Source: an uncultured Clostridium sp. (GTDB lineage: Bacteria > Bacillota > Clostridia > TANB77 > CAG-508). From it: a stretch of 35,349 nucleotides of DNA. The notes under the pieces are model-generated. The model saw only the letters and a list, made by a program, of their open reading frames with translations, searched no databases and was not told the DNA's origin. The DNA is taken from positions 1 to 35,349 of the forward strand of contig CANOGC010000011.1 of the NCBI GenBank assembly GCA_947565445.1, read 5' to 3'. Shown here one piece after another: positions 17,740 through 26,650 of the stretch (positions within the stretch are counted from its first letter, which is position 1; each line of letters starts with the position of its first letter). The translations under genes and the position numbers were made by a program.

Positions 17740-18714
17740 ATGGATATAGAAGAAAACAAAAAATTAGTTACCATTCTTGTTCCTGCTTATAATGAACAAG
17801 ATGTATTAAATATGCTATATGATAGACTAAAAAATATAATGGACAACCTTACAAATTATGATTTTGAAGTTTTATTAGTAAATGATGGTAGTAAAGATGA
17901 TACTTTAAAGATTATGAAAAATTTACGTATAGCAGATTCTCGTATTTGCTATCTAAATCTTTCAAGAAATTATGGTAAAGAAACTGCTATGATTGCTGGT
18001 CTTGATTATGCTAAAGGAGATTGCGTAATTATTATAGATGCAGACCTTCAAGACCCACCAGAGTTAATTCCAGATATGCTTAAGTTTTGGGAAGAAGGTT
18101 ATGATGACGTATATGCTAAAAGAAAATCTAGAAAAGGTGAAAGTGTTTTAAAAAAACTTACTTCTAAAATTTACTATAAAGTATTGCAAAGCGTTACTAA
18201 TATTGAAATTCAAAAAGATACTGGCGACTTTAGATTACTTGATAGACGTTGTGTAGAAGCATTAAAATCAATTCGTGAATCTCAACGTTATACAAAGGGA
18301 TTATTTAGCTGGATTGGATATAATAAAAAAGAAATTTTATTTGACCGTGATCCTCGTGCTGCTGGAAATACAAAATGGAACTATGGAAAACTAATTAATT
18401 TATCTATTGATGGATTAACTTCTTTTACCACTGCTCCTCTTCGTTTATCTGCAATTATTGGAATACTAGTTTCTTTTGCTGGCTTTATTTATATGCTTGC
18501 TATTATATTTAAAACTATATTTAATGGAATTGATGTACCCGGGTATTCTTCTACAATGGTAGTTATATTATTCTTAGGAGGAATACAACTTATCTTTTTA
18601 GGAGTTATTGGAGAATATTTAGGAAGAACTTTTAATGAATCTAAAGGACGCCCTATTTATTTTGTAGATAGATATAATGATGAAAAAGAAACAAATGAAA
18701 AGTTAAATAAGTAG
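17740..18714 (+). CDS. GT2-family membrane glycosyltransferase (GtrB/DPM1-like)
   Basis: The 324-residue product has a GT-A catalytic domain with VTILVPAYNEQDVL, VLLVNDGSKDDT, LSRNYGKETAMIAGL and the metal-binding IIDADLQDPPEL. QDTGDFRLLDRR-type sequence and KGLFSWIGY follow. Two C-terminal membrane segments (about 230-255 and 265-290) are typical of enzymes that transfer sugar to undecaprenyl or dolichyl phosphate. The start at 17740 has GGAGG seven bases upstream; longer upstream frames run through hairpins and are rejected. It probably contributes to cell-envelope glycans together with the neighbouring TraX-family gene. Confidence 0.88.
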   Translation: MDIEENKKLVTILVPAYNEQDVLNMLYDRLKNIMDNLTNYDFEVLLVNDGSKDDTLKIMKNLRIADSRICYLNLSRNYGKETAMIAGLDYAKGDCVIIIDADLQDPPELIPDMLKFWEEGYDDVYAKRKSRKGESVLKKLTSKIYYKVLQSVTNIEIQKDTGDFRLLDRRCVEALKSIRESQRYTKGLFSWIGYNKKEILFDRDPRAAGNTKWNYGKLINLSIDGLTSFTTAPLRLSAIIGILVSFAGFIYMLAIIFKTIFNGIDVPGYSSTMVVILFLGGIQLIFLGVIGEYLGRTFNESKGRPIYFVDRYNDEKETNEKLNK

Positions 18715-18770
18715 CCCCCCAGTTACCTATCGATGACAGCCCCGAAAACTAAAGGGAGCTTTACTCTACT
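18713..18770. other. C/G-rich intergenic block between the GT2 and TraX genes
   Basis: About 55 bases are markedly GC-richer than the surroundings. They begin GTAGCCCCCCAGTTACC and end AAAGGGAGCTTTAC, so the ends are imperfect inverted repeats. It may be a short palindromic insert related to the other intergenic elements or a structured leader. I could not match it to a known riboswitch class on either strand. Confidence 0.4.
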
Positions 18771-18789
18771 ATTTTAGGAGTGAGAATCT

Positions 18790-19473
18790 ATGACAAATTT
18801 TGTGTTAAAAATAATTGCTATGGTTACTATGTTTTGTGACCATTTAGGATATTCCTTATATGGCAAATTTTCTAGTTTTAATTATATTGGACGTATTGCA
18901 TTTCCTATTTTCGCATTTGGAATTAGTGAAGGATATAAACATACAAAAAGTAAAAAAGACTATTGCTTTAGGTTATTACTGTTTGGAATTATATCGCAAG
19001 CACCTTTTATGTTTTTTAACTCTATGTTTCGTACTGGTTTTATGCTAAATATCTTTTTTACATTACTAATTGGGTTAATTGCAATAATTGGATATGAAAA
19101 GTGTTGTGAACAATTTAAAAATAACTATATTGGCCTTTTGTTAGTAGCAGGGCTTGCATGTACAGCAGACTTTTTAAAAACAGATTATGGATATTTTGGT
19201 GTTTTAATGATTTTTATATTTCATGTTTTTAAAGACAAGAAATGGCTTATGTATGTATCTTATATATCTTTATGCCTTGTTAAGTATGTACCACTTGCCA
19301 TTTTTAGTGGGCTTTATATAGAGTATAGTTTATTATGTATTTGGACTATAGTTCCTCTTATGTTTATTCATTTATATAATGGTGAAAAAGGTAAAAATAT
19401 AAAATACTTATTTTATGGATTCTACCCTGTCCATTTGATTTTATTATATGTATTTAATATGATATTTATATAG
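18790..19473 (+). CDS. TraX-family membrane protein
   Basis: The 227-residue product has about eight hydrophobic segments. It opens LKIIAMVTMFCDHLGYSLYG, the TraX-family signature with an Asp-His in the first membrane segment. GRIAFPIFAFGISEGYKHTK follows, and it ends GFYPVHLILLYVFNMIF with a conserved P-x-H. TraX acetylates pilin in the F plasmid; chromosomal homologues in Firmicutes are unassigned membrane acyltransferase-like proteins. RBS AGGAG lies upstream. It follows the GT2 gene by 75 bases, which suggests, without proof, a shared role in decorating an envelope glycan. Confidence 0.85.
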   Translation: MTNFVLKIIAMVTMFCDHLGYSLYGKFSSFNYIGRIAFPIFAFGISEGYKHTKSKKDYCFRLLLFGIISQAPFMFFNSMFRTGFMLNIFFTLLIGLIAIIGYEKCCEQFKNNYIGLLLVAGLACTADFLKTDYGYFGVLMIFIFHVFKDKKWLMYVSYISLCLVKYVPLAIFSGLYIEYSLLCIWTIVPLMFIHLYNGEKGKNIKYLFYGFYPVHLILLYVFNMIFI

Positions 19474-19498
19474 GGATTGCATATTCCAAGCAATCCCT
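19472..19498. terminator. Bidirectional terminator between TraX and gpr genes
   Basis: A 9-bp stem AGGGATTGC/GCAATCCCT with TTCTTATTT on the plus side separates the convergent genes. Confidence 0.75.
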
Positions 19499-19504
19499 TC
19501 TTAT

Positions 19505-20470
19505 TTATCCATTTATATTTTCTGGCTGTGTTGCCATGTTTATTCCTCTTGCTACTATATCTTTCATGTTTTCTATTAAATCATCTATTTCTTTAGGGGT
19601 TACTATCATATTGTATTCCCCTACTTTTAAGGCTTCTTTTACTTCTTCATATTTATCTTCTTGTTGTAATTTGTTTAGATATTCGTTTGATTCTGATTTT
19701 TCTTGTAGTCTATCTATAAATATATCAATTCCATCAGAAATAAGTGTTGCAAGTTCGACAACTGTTGGTATTCCTAGTGCTATTACTGGTATTCCTAATG
19801 TAGACTGACTTAATTCTTTTCTTGTATTTCCTACTCCTGCTCCTGGCGTAATTCCTGTATCTGCAAGCTGAATAGTACTACTAATCCTTTCAATACTTCT
19901 TGATGCTAGTGCATCTATTACAATTAACATCTTAGGATGAATGTTATCTACAATACCTTTTAAAATTTCTAATGTTTCAATTCCTGTTGTTCCTAACACT
20001 CCCGGTGAAATAGCACTTACTGGACGTGTTTCGCTAGATAATACTTGTGGCATATATGTTAAAATATGTCTTGTTACATCAATTTCATTAATTACTTTTG
20101 GTCCTAATGCATCTGGTGTTACATATTGGTTTCCTAAACCAACTACCAAAATCTCATCTTTTGGATTTGCATGCTCTCCAAGTAATACTCTTAATTCTTT
20201 TGCTAAAACTTCTGCTGATTCTTGTATATCCTCTTCTGTTGCAACTTTTAATTTTTGAATATCAATTGTAATATAACTACCTACTGGCTTTCCTATTGCT
20301 TCTGCACCATTTTTATCTAAAACTTTTACTCTTGAAGTTCTAATTCGTGGGCCATTTTCTTCTTCCTCTGTTTTTATTCCCTCAATTTCTTTGTCTAAAT
20401 TATTGGCCCTTTTGTATAAATCTCTTCTTTCTAATGCCAAGTCAGTTCTAAAATTTATTTTATCAAACAT
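19505..20470 (-). CDS. gpr: Spore germination protease GPR
   Basis: The 321-residue protein is of the usual length. It starts FRTDLALERRDLYKRA, the zymogen propeptide region, and contains LVVGLGNQYVTPDALGPKV, SAISPGVLGTTGIETLEI and IVIDALASRSIERI. It ends with the conserved VTPKEIDDLI. GPR degrades small acid-soluble proteins during germination and is synthesised as a zymogen in the forespore. It is direct evidence of a spore former. It lies downstream of holA, a common arrangement. Its Shine-Dalgarno (AAAGGAGA) is inside the 3' arm of a long hairpin ending eight bases before the ATG or less. Confidence 0.95.
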   Translation of the reverse strand: MFDKINFRTDLALERRDLYKRANNLDKEIEGIKTEEEENGPRIRTSRVKVLDKNGAEAIGKPVGSYITIDIQKLKVATEEDIQESAEVLAKELRVLLGEHANPKDEILVVGLGNQYVTPDALGPKVINEIDVTRHILTYMPQVLSSETRPVSAISPGVLGTTGIETLEILKGIVDNIHPKMLIVIDALASRSIERISSTIQLADTGITPGAGVGNTRKELSQSTLGIPVIALGIPTVVELATLISDGIDIFIDRLQEKSESNEYLNKLQQEDKYEEVKEALKVGEYNMIVTPKEIDDLIENMKDIVARGINMATQPENING

Positions 20471-20473
20471 AAA

Positions 20474-20520
20474 AAAATCTCTCCTTTTTTCTTTTTATTG
20501 TTTGAAAAAAGAGAGATTTT
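20474..20520 (-). promoter_or_regulatory. Hairpin that is both holA terminator-like and gpr RBS-sequestering
   Basis: On the minus strand the arms AAAATCTCTCTTTTTTC and GAAAAAAGGAGAGATTTT pair over 17 bp with one bulged G. The 3' arm carries the gpr Shine-Dalgarno, and the T-run leads straight to the gpr ATG. A transcript coming from holA would terminate or mask the RBS; a gpr-specific transcript starting inside would not. Confidence 0.7.
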
Positions 20521-20530
20521 ATACATATAA

Positions 20531-21555
20531 TTATGAACAATATCTGCAAAGTATTGATTCTAATCCTATATTTAAATCTATTAGCCCTACTTTATAGTTT
20601 GAATCTAAATCTATTAAAGCATGTAATATATCTTTTAATTCTTCTTCACTAAATGAATTTGCTTGTGTTTTATATTTTCCAACTAAAAAGGCTTGGTTTG
20701 GTTTTAAATCCAGTACTTCTCCGTACATTACGGTTTTGCCTTATAGCAAGTTTTGTTATATATAATTTCTTAAAATGATTATATAATGTAATTAAAATCT
20801 TTTGTATTGGCTCTTTTGCATATAGTAAATTATATAAAACTACCATAGCTTCTTTAATATTCTTTTTACCTAAATTATCTGTTAAATCAAAAATAACACT
20901 TTCCATTTGCTTTACTGCAAGTAAGTCTATACTTTCTTTAGTAATAGTTCCATTTTCTCCTGCATATTCAATTTGTTTTCTAATTTCATTTATTAAATCT
21001 TGCATATTGCTTCCGTACACATTCTATAAAATACTTTAAAGTACTATCTTCTATGTTTACTTTATATGCTTTACAAATTGCTTTTAACCTTGCTACAAGG
21101 TTTGGCAATTTTTGATGTTCAAAATTGCAAATATTTGCACCTATTTCTTCTAAACATGAAAGCATTTTTCCCTTATCTACGGACTCTTCTATAAATATTA
21201 AAATATTATCACTTTTTATAATATCACTATTTTCTTTTAAATATTCGCAAATTTTATCTCTTGTATCTGCAAAATTAGCACCCTTTTTCTTAACTTCTCG
21301 TTTAAAAAGACCAACATTTTTTACAACAACTAGTTTTTTAGGATAACCAAAACAAGGTGTTTGTAAATTAGAAATTAGATGTTCAATATTTGTATCATTA
21401 ATCTCTATATCATTTATTCCTTTTACAAGTTCACCAAATAAATTTTTTATCTTTTTTAAGACTGTTTCTATTAAATATGTTTCTTCTCCAAAAAAAAGAT
21501 ATATTTCATTTAATTTTTCTTCTTTTAATTCCTTTTCTAATGTTTCAATTGTCAT
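20531..21555 (-). CDS. holA: DNA polymerase III subunit delta, needing two +1 shifts
   Basis: Delta opens the sliding clamp within the clamp loader. The start has GGAG and reads IETLEKELKEEKLNEIYLFF, then GEETYLIETVLKKI, typical of HolA. Codon 181 is CGG (21015-21013); skipping its C gives ECVGSNMQDLINEIRKQIEY, matching the family G-S-N-x-x-x-L-x-N-E motif. Ninety-seven codons later a second CGG (20723-20721) again needs the C skipped, giving RNVGEVLDLKPNQAFLVGKY, the conserved C-terminal segment. The joined product is 340 residues, as expected, while unshifted frames give three fragments. The gene sits between ruvC and gpr in one direction. The protein is essential in bacteria where tested. 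Confidence 0.92.
20720..20723 (-). other. +1 shift site CGGA, second in holA
   Basis: The context is GTA CGGA GAA. It restores NVGEVLDLKPNQAF of the C-terminal collar domain. The preceding codon, GTA, is the same as at the first holA site. Confidence 0.9.
21012..21015 (-). other. +1 shift site CGGA, first in holA
   Basis: The context is GTA CGGA AGC. The shifted codon is the conserved Gly of the GSN motif, and the zero frame meets TGA eight codons on. Confidence 0.9.
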
Positions 21556-21578
21556 TGTACTTGCTCCTTTTGGTGTTG

Positions 21579-22065
21579 TTATAATTTCTGTGAAAATTTT
21601 GCACTATGTGCATGGCAAATTGCTGCTGCCATACTATCTGTTGTGTCATCTAATTTTGGTAATTTTTCTACATTTAAAATTGTTTTTACCATTTTTTGTA
21701 CTTGTACTTTGTCTGCTCTTCCATACCCTGTTACTGCTTGTTTTATTTGAAGTGGTGTATATTCAAATGTTGGAATTTCTTTTCTACATCCTACTACTAA
21801 AATTACTCCTCTTGCTTGTGCTACATTTATCGCTGTTTTTACATTGTTGTTAAAAAATAGCTCTTCTACTGAAATTGCATCTGGTTTGTATTCATCTATT
21901 ATTTGTTCTAAATCATTATTTAATTTTAGTAGTCTTAGCGGAAATGATTCTCCGTGCATTTGTTAATACTGCTCCTGATGTAATTAGTTTAAATTTATTT
22001 CCTATATAATCAATTATACTATACCCTGTAATTGCAAAACCTGGGTCTATTCCTAATATACGCAT
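21579..22065 (-). CDS. ruvC: Holliday junction resolvase RuvC, joined by an early +1 shift
   Basis: RuvC is an RNase H-fold endonuclease that cuts Holliday junctions. The N-terminal 37 codons from the ATG at 22065 read MRILGIDPGFAITGYSI with catalytic Asp7. This segment is too short to stand alone as a gene and is easily missed. Codon 38 is CGG (21954-21952). Skipping the C gives VLTNAGESFPLRLLKLNNDL, then SVEELFFNNNVKTAI with the catalytic Glu, and DDTTDSMAAAICHAH with the C-terminal Asp residues. The total is 161 residues. A downstream ATG at 21959 would give a 126-residue protein lacking Asp7, which I reject. It shares an operon with holA and gpr. Confidence 0.92.
21951..21954 (-). other. 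+1 shift site CGGA in ruvC
   Basis: The context is GCA CGGA GAA. It joins the catalytic Asp7 segment to the rest of RuvC. An in-frame ATG overlapping the site gives automatic gene callers a false start. Confidence 0.9.
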
Positions 22066-22149
22066 TTTTTGTTTCTCCTATTTGTTTTGGGCACAGTAAT
22101 ATTACATTCTACAAAGTATTTCCCTTAGATTGTGCCCATATATTTTATA

Positions 22150-24169
22150 TTAATCATTTATCAATATTCGTGCTATTTCTGCTACGCTCCAACCTTGTGC
22201 TAATGCTCCCTTTGGAAGATATGGTGTTTTTGAATCATGTAGTTCTGCTAGGCTTCCTACCATTCCTCTTTGGTAAAATTCTTTTTCAAATGTTTCTCTA
22301 AGATCTTCTTTAAATTCCTCATATTCTTTTTTCAATATTTTTCTCTTTTGTGTATCTTTACATGCCTTTATTATCGCTTTTCTACTATCAGCATATATTC
22401 CTAACAACCATACCCATGTAATTCCTTGATGATAGCTTGTATCTCTTTTATATGAGTCTCCTTCATATATTTCTACATAACCCTCTTCTCCTTTTGCAAG
22501 TGTTTTTAGTCCATATGAATTTAGTAGTTTTTTTGTAACAGTTTCTACCATGTCTTCTGCCATTTTAGAACTTGGATCTAATACTTTATATGATAAACTT
22601 AAACTAAATAATTGGTTTGGTCTTATTTTATTATCTCCTAATACATCATACAAACATTTACGTTTTGATTGATAGAATTTTTCACTAAATGCTATTTTAC
22701 ATTTTTTTGCAAGGTTTCCATATGCTTTTGCTTCTTCTTCTCCCTCAAACTTTTTTGTAAGTTCTTCCATTATTTTTAAAGCATTATACCATAAACTATT
22801 TATTTCAACTGCTTTTCCATTTCTAGGTGTAACTGCAAAATCACCATATTTTGCATCCATCCATGTATTTTGTGTTTTAGGTGTTCCCGATACTAATAAA
22901 TAATCATCATCTAAATAAATATTGTTATCATCTACATCAATTCCTGTTTTATATGCTTTAATAATATCTTTTAAATATGGATACATATTTTCTTTAATGA
23001 ATTCTTCATCACCTGTATAATTAATATATTTCTTTATTTGCTCGAATAATAGTAAAGATGCATCTGCACTATTATATAATGGTCTATTATCAAAACCTGA
23101 ATATCCATTTGGAACTAATCCAAATTTTATATTTTTTGTAAATGTTAGTAGTACCTCTTTTGCTATGTCAAAGCGTTTTGTAATTAATAATAATCCTTCA
23201 AAAGAAATTAGTGCATCTCTTCCCCAATCTAAAAACCAATGGTATCCTGCAATTAATGTGTATAGCCTAAATGATGGCCTATATACTACAAAATTATCTG
23301 TTGCTATTATATAGTCTCTTAAATTTTCTTGTTCTTTTTTAGTCATTTTTTCATTGGTTAATTCTGATTCTACTACTAATTTATCTATCCTTTGTTTTTC
23401 TTTATTAATTATATTTTTTGCATTTAATTCATCTATATTTTCTTCTAAAGAACAAACAATAGAAACCTCTTTTTCTTCTCTTGGTTCTAAATTTATTTCA
23501 TACCTTCCGTATAACTGCATGGTTTTCTTCTGGGTAAAATCCTCTTTTTTCTTCTTCTATATAAAACATATTTTTAAATGTATCATTCTCGTGTTTTATA
23601 TAGTTTCCTTCACTTACATTTATGTATATTGGTACATCTCTATTATCATCAATTACTATTTTTACTTTTCTTAGCTTTATTTCTTGTTTTAGATAAAAAT
23701 TATGGTCTGTATTCATCCTATGAAAATCACGATAATTCATAATTGGTGCAAGTGTCAATTTTGCTTGCTTTCTCCCATTTTGTATCTTATATAAAATAGA
23801 TACAGTGTTTTTTCCATATTCCATACATACTTGTTTTTGTATGGTAGTATCTTCTATTTTGTATGTAAATGTAGGAATATAGTCTTTTTCAAAACTTTCT
23901 TGAAATTTATACCCCTCTGATATATAGCTTTTCCCCATATTGGTATATAAATTGTACTTGTTACTTCCTATCTCAATGCTTTCGTCAATTTTAGATAAAA
24001 TCAAAAACCTTCTAGCAGGAGGTGTTAATGGTGCAATTAAAAGACCATGGTATTTTCTTGTATTACACCCTATAATAGTAGAAGAGGCAAAGCCTCCTAT
24101 ACCATTTGTTATAATCCATTCTCTTTTTAGTCCTTCTTCTAGATTCATTTGTTTTTTACCAAATTTCAT
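22150..24169 (-). CDS. Glycogen debranching enzyme (amylo-alpha-1,6-glucosidase), joined by a +1 shift
   Basis: The N-terminal GDE domain has WIITNGIGGFASSTIIGCNTRKYHGLLIAP. The catalytic (alpha/alpha)6 domain has AGYHWFLDWGRDALISFEGL, FDNRPLYNSADASLLLFE, TPRNGKAVEINSLWYNALKI and YHQGITWVWLLG, the GH133/GH63-like signature with its acidic residues. The two halves lie in different frames. Codon 221 is CGG (23509-23507), and skipping its C gives VIGRYEINLEPREEKEV. The product is 672 residues, a full-length GDE. It removes alpha-1,6 branches of glycogen-like polymers, complementing the GT4 and GH57 enzymes elsewhere in the window. RBS GGAGG precedes the ATG. It is in line with yvcK and ruvC. Confidence 0.92.
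23506..23509 (-). other. +1 shift site CGGA in the debranching enzyme gene
   Basis: The context is ATA CGGA AGG. The zero frame ends at TGA two codons later. The shifted frame supplies the whole catalytic domain (452 residues). Confidence 0.9.
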
Positions 24170-24183
24170 TTGTATTCCTCCAT

Positions 24184-25695
24184 TTATCTCTGCTTTTCTC
24201 TAAGTCTTTTTTGTCTATCTAATCTCTTTTGATCACTTGTTTTAATTGATTTGATTCTTTCTTCATATTTTTCTGTAAATTTACTTGCTTTTTTTCCATT
24301 TTTTTCTACTGGTTTTATTTTTATGTGTTTTGGTATAGTTTTTACACGTTTTTTTAATCTTCTTCCTTCTTTTAATCTTGAATTTAGCAAAACATACTGA
24401 GGATCATTTTGCATGTCTCTATATTTTAAATCATCACAAATAATTTGTACTATTGCATTTGCTACTGCTTGTGGACTATGTCTTATATTGTTATCTATAA
24501 TTGTAGATAAATCTCTTGGTAATAATTTAATACCTTTGTTTTTTGCTTTTTGGAAATCTTGTTCTACTAAATCTTGTCCTTGTTTATTATATCTTCTTAC
24601 ATATTCTGGTACAACTTCTCCTGTATCACATATACAATAGTTTATAATTCCACTTCCTGCATGTTCTATAATTGCTTCAATATGGTCAGATACTGAAAAA
24701 TTATCTGTTTGCCCTGGTTCTGTCATAATGTTATTTACATATATTTTTATTGCTTTACTTTCTCTAATTGTTCTTGATACATTTTTTACTAATAAATTTG
24801 GTATTACATTTGTATATAAACTTCCTGGCCCTATAACAATAGCATCTGCATTTTTAATTGCTTCTAGTACTCCTGGTGCTGGTATACAGTTTGATGGAGT
24901 GATATATATTCTTTTAATTTTTGTAACTTTATCAAATACAACTTCTGGTATTTTTTCTTTTTCTTCTACTATCATTCCATTTTCTAGTTCTGCACATATT
25001 TTTATTTCATCTAATGTAACAGGTAATACTCTTCCTGTAATGTTTAATATATCTTTACTTTTTTCTATAGATTTTTCAAAATCTCTATATACTTCTTTCA
25101 TGGTATGTAAATACAAGTCTCCAAATGTTATTCCTCTTAAAGAATCATTTTGAAATTTGTAATTTAATAATTGTTCCATAATTGGCTCATTATATGCAAG
25201 TGCACTTAAAGATTCTCTTACATCATCTAAAGGTAACAAGTCTAATTGTTTTCTAGAATCACTTGGTAATTTTCCATAATCTGATATAGTAACAATTGCA
25301 GTTAAATTACTAGTATAATCTTTTAAACCTCTTAATACTGTATTTAGTCCAGTTCCTCCACCTATAACAACAATATTAGGTCCTTTATTATATACTTTTT
25401 TATTAAAAATTAATGAATTTACATTAACATTTTTGGTTCCTTTTTTTAGACGTAAATCACTTGCTTCTACTAATAGTTCTAATGTCCTTTTTTGCGAAAA
25501 TACAATTCCTAATATAACAAAAGTAAAACCTGTTACAAATAGAATAGCTACTTTTGCTACTTCAAAAAATGTCATTTCTTTTGCTACTAATATTTGCGAA
25601 ATCCCATAACATACTAATATCATCCCTAATAATATTAGTAAAATCCATCTTTTCATTTTTGTACTATTTTTAAACCACGAAAAAAATCCCTTCAT
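24184..25695 (-). CDS. yvcK: YvcK/CofD-like protein (gluconeogenesis factor family) with an N-terminal membrane hairpin
   Basis: The 503-residue product has two N-terminal membrane segments (about 17-35 and 43-65). The YvcK domain begins NIVVIGGGTGLNTVLRGLKDY and includes ILNITGRVLPVT, DAIVIGPGSLYTNVIPNLL, IYVNNIMTEPGQTDNF and HIEAIIEHAG. A Lys/Arg-rich tail ends the protein. YvcK proteins bind UDP-GlcNAc and affect carbon metabolism and cell shape. Where many have a Gly/Ser-rich DDGGSSG loop, this one reads VTISDYGKLPSDSRKQLD, so substrate binding may differ. It follows murB by 20 bases; rapZ and whiA, its usual neighbours, are absent and the debranching enzyme follows instead. Confidence 0.85.
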   Translation of the reverse strand: MKGFFSWFKNSTKMKRWILLILLGMILVCYGISQILVAKEMTFFEVAKVAILFVTGFTFVILGIVFSQKRTLELLVEASDLRLKKGTKNVNVNSLIFNKKVYNKGPNIVVIGGGTGLNTVLRGLKDYTSNLTAIVTISDYGKLPSDSRKQLDLLPLDDVRESLSALAYNEPIMEQLLNYKFQNDSLRGITFGDLYLHTMKEVYRDFEKSIEKSKDILNITGRVLPVTLDEIKICAELENGMIVEEKEKIPEVVFDKVTKIKRIYITPSNCIPAPGVLEAIKNADAIVIGPGSLYTNVIPNLLVKNVSRTIRESKAIKIYVNNIMTEPGQTDNFSVSDHIEAIIEHAGSGIINYCICDTGEVVPEYVRRYNKQGQDLVEQDFQKAKNKGIKLLPRDLSTIIDNNIRHSPQAVANAIVQIICDDLKYRDMQNDPQYVLLNSRLKEGRRLKKRVKTIPKHIKIKPVEKNGKKASKFTEKYEERIKSIKTSDQKRLDRQKRLREKQR

Positions 25696-25715
25696 TTTTG
25701 TATCTTCCTTCCTAT

Positions 25716-26640
25716 TTATTGTTCTCCTATTATTTCTATTTCTAAATCTATATTTTTCTTAAATTTTTCATATACTTTTTGTTTTGTATATTCTACTAGT
25801 TCTATCACATCTCTTGCTGTTGCATTATTTTCGTTAATAACAAAACCTGCATGTAGATTAGAAATGCTTGCTCCTCCAATTTTATATCCTTTTAGCCCAC
25901 ATTCATCAATTAATTTTGCTGTAATAAAATCTTCTCCTCTTTTAAATGTACTTCCTGCACTAGGATATGTTATTGGTTGTTTTTCTTTTCTATATGTACT
26001 GTATTGTTGCATTTTTTCTGATATCTCATTAATATCTCCAATTTCAAATTTTAGTTTTGCTTCTATTATTATGCCTATATTGTTTTTTGAAAAAATGCTC
26101 TTTCTATATTCAAATTGTAAATCGTTATTTTCTAATGTTTTTACATTTCCGTTAAAATCAATATATGTAGTAGATATAACTACATCTTTCATTTCTCTTC
26201 CGTGTGCTCCTGCATTCATACGGATTGCCCCTCCGAGGCTTCCTGGAATTCCATATGCAAATTCAAAACCTGTAAGAAACTTATTTTTACATTCTACTGC
26301 AAGTGCTGTAAGTTTAACACCTGCACCGTACTGTTACTATTATTCCATCTTCTTTTTCTTCAAATTCTTGCTTGTCTAAACATATTTCTAGAGTAATACC
26401 TCTAATTCCTTTATCTAATACTAAAACATTACTTCCATTTCCTATAATTGTAAGATTAATATTATGTTGTTTTGCGTATTTTAGCACTTCTTTTATATCT
26501 TCTATTTTTTCCACTTTTATATAGATATCTGCTATTCCACCTATTTTAAAACTTGTATGCTTTTTCATTGGTTCTTCTACTAAAATAGTAGAAGTTTTTA
26601 ATACTTTAGCTAAATCTTGCATAACACTTTTCTTATCCAT
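25716..26640 (-). CDS. murB: UDP-N-acetylenolpyruvoylglucosamine reductase, joined by a +1 shift
   Basis: MurB makes UDP-MurNAc for peptidoglycan, using FAD and NADPH. The N-terminal FAD domain has VEEPMKKHTSFKIGGIADIYI and LTIIGNGSNVLVLDKGIRG. The first frame stops at VTVRCRC because codon 105 is CGG (26328-26326). Skipping its C gives VTVGAGVKLTALAVECKNKF, then GFEFAYGIPGSLGGAIRMNAGA and the C-terminal PSAGSTFKRGEDFITAKLID, which has the catalytic Ser. INENNATARDVIEL follows. The total is 307 residues, normal for MurB. RBS GGAG lies upstream. It is the second gene after the prepilin-like gene and is upstream of yvcK. Confidence 0.93.
26325..26328 (-). other. +1 shift site CGGT in murB
   Basis: The context is GTA CGGT GCA. 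The shifted Gly begins the VGAGV strand-turn of the FAD domain. The zero frame meets TAA four codons later. Confidence 0.9.
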
Positions 26641-26650
26641 AGCATCTCCT

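Noticed and set aside
17547..17792. An 81-codon frame upstream of the GT2 gene.
   Set aside because: It runs through two strong hairpins, overlaps the GT2 start and has no recognisable features.
20720..20723. Sequencing or assembly indels as the cause of the breaks.
   Set aside because: Errors in AT-rich genomes fall mainly in homopolymers and are phase-blind. Here every extra base is C, always directly before an in-phase GGN codon. Only raw reads could exclude it fully.
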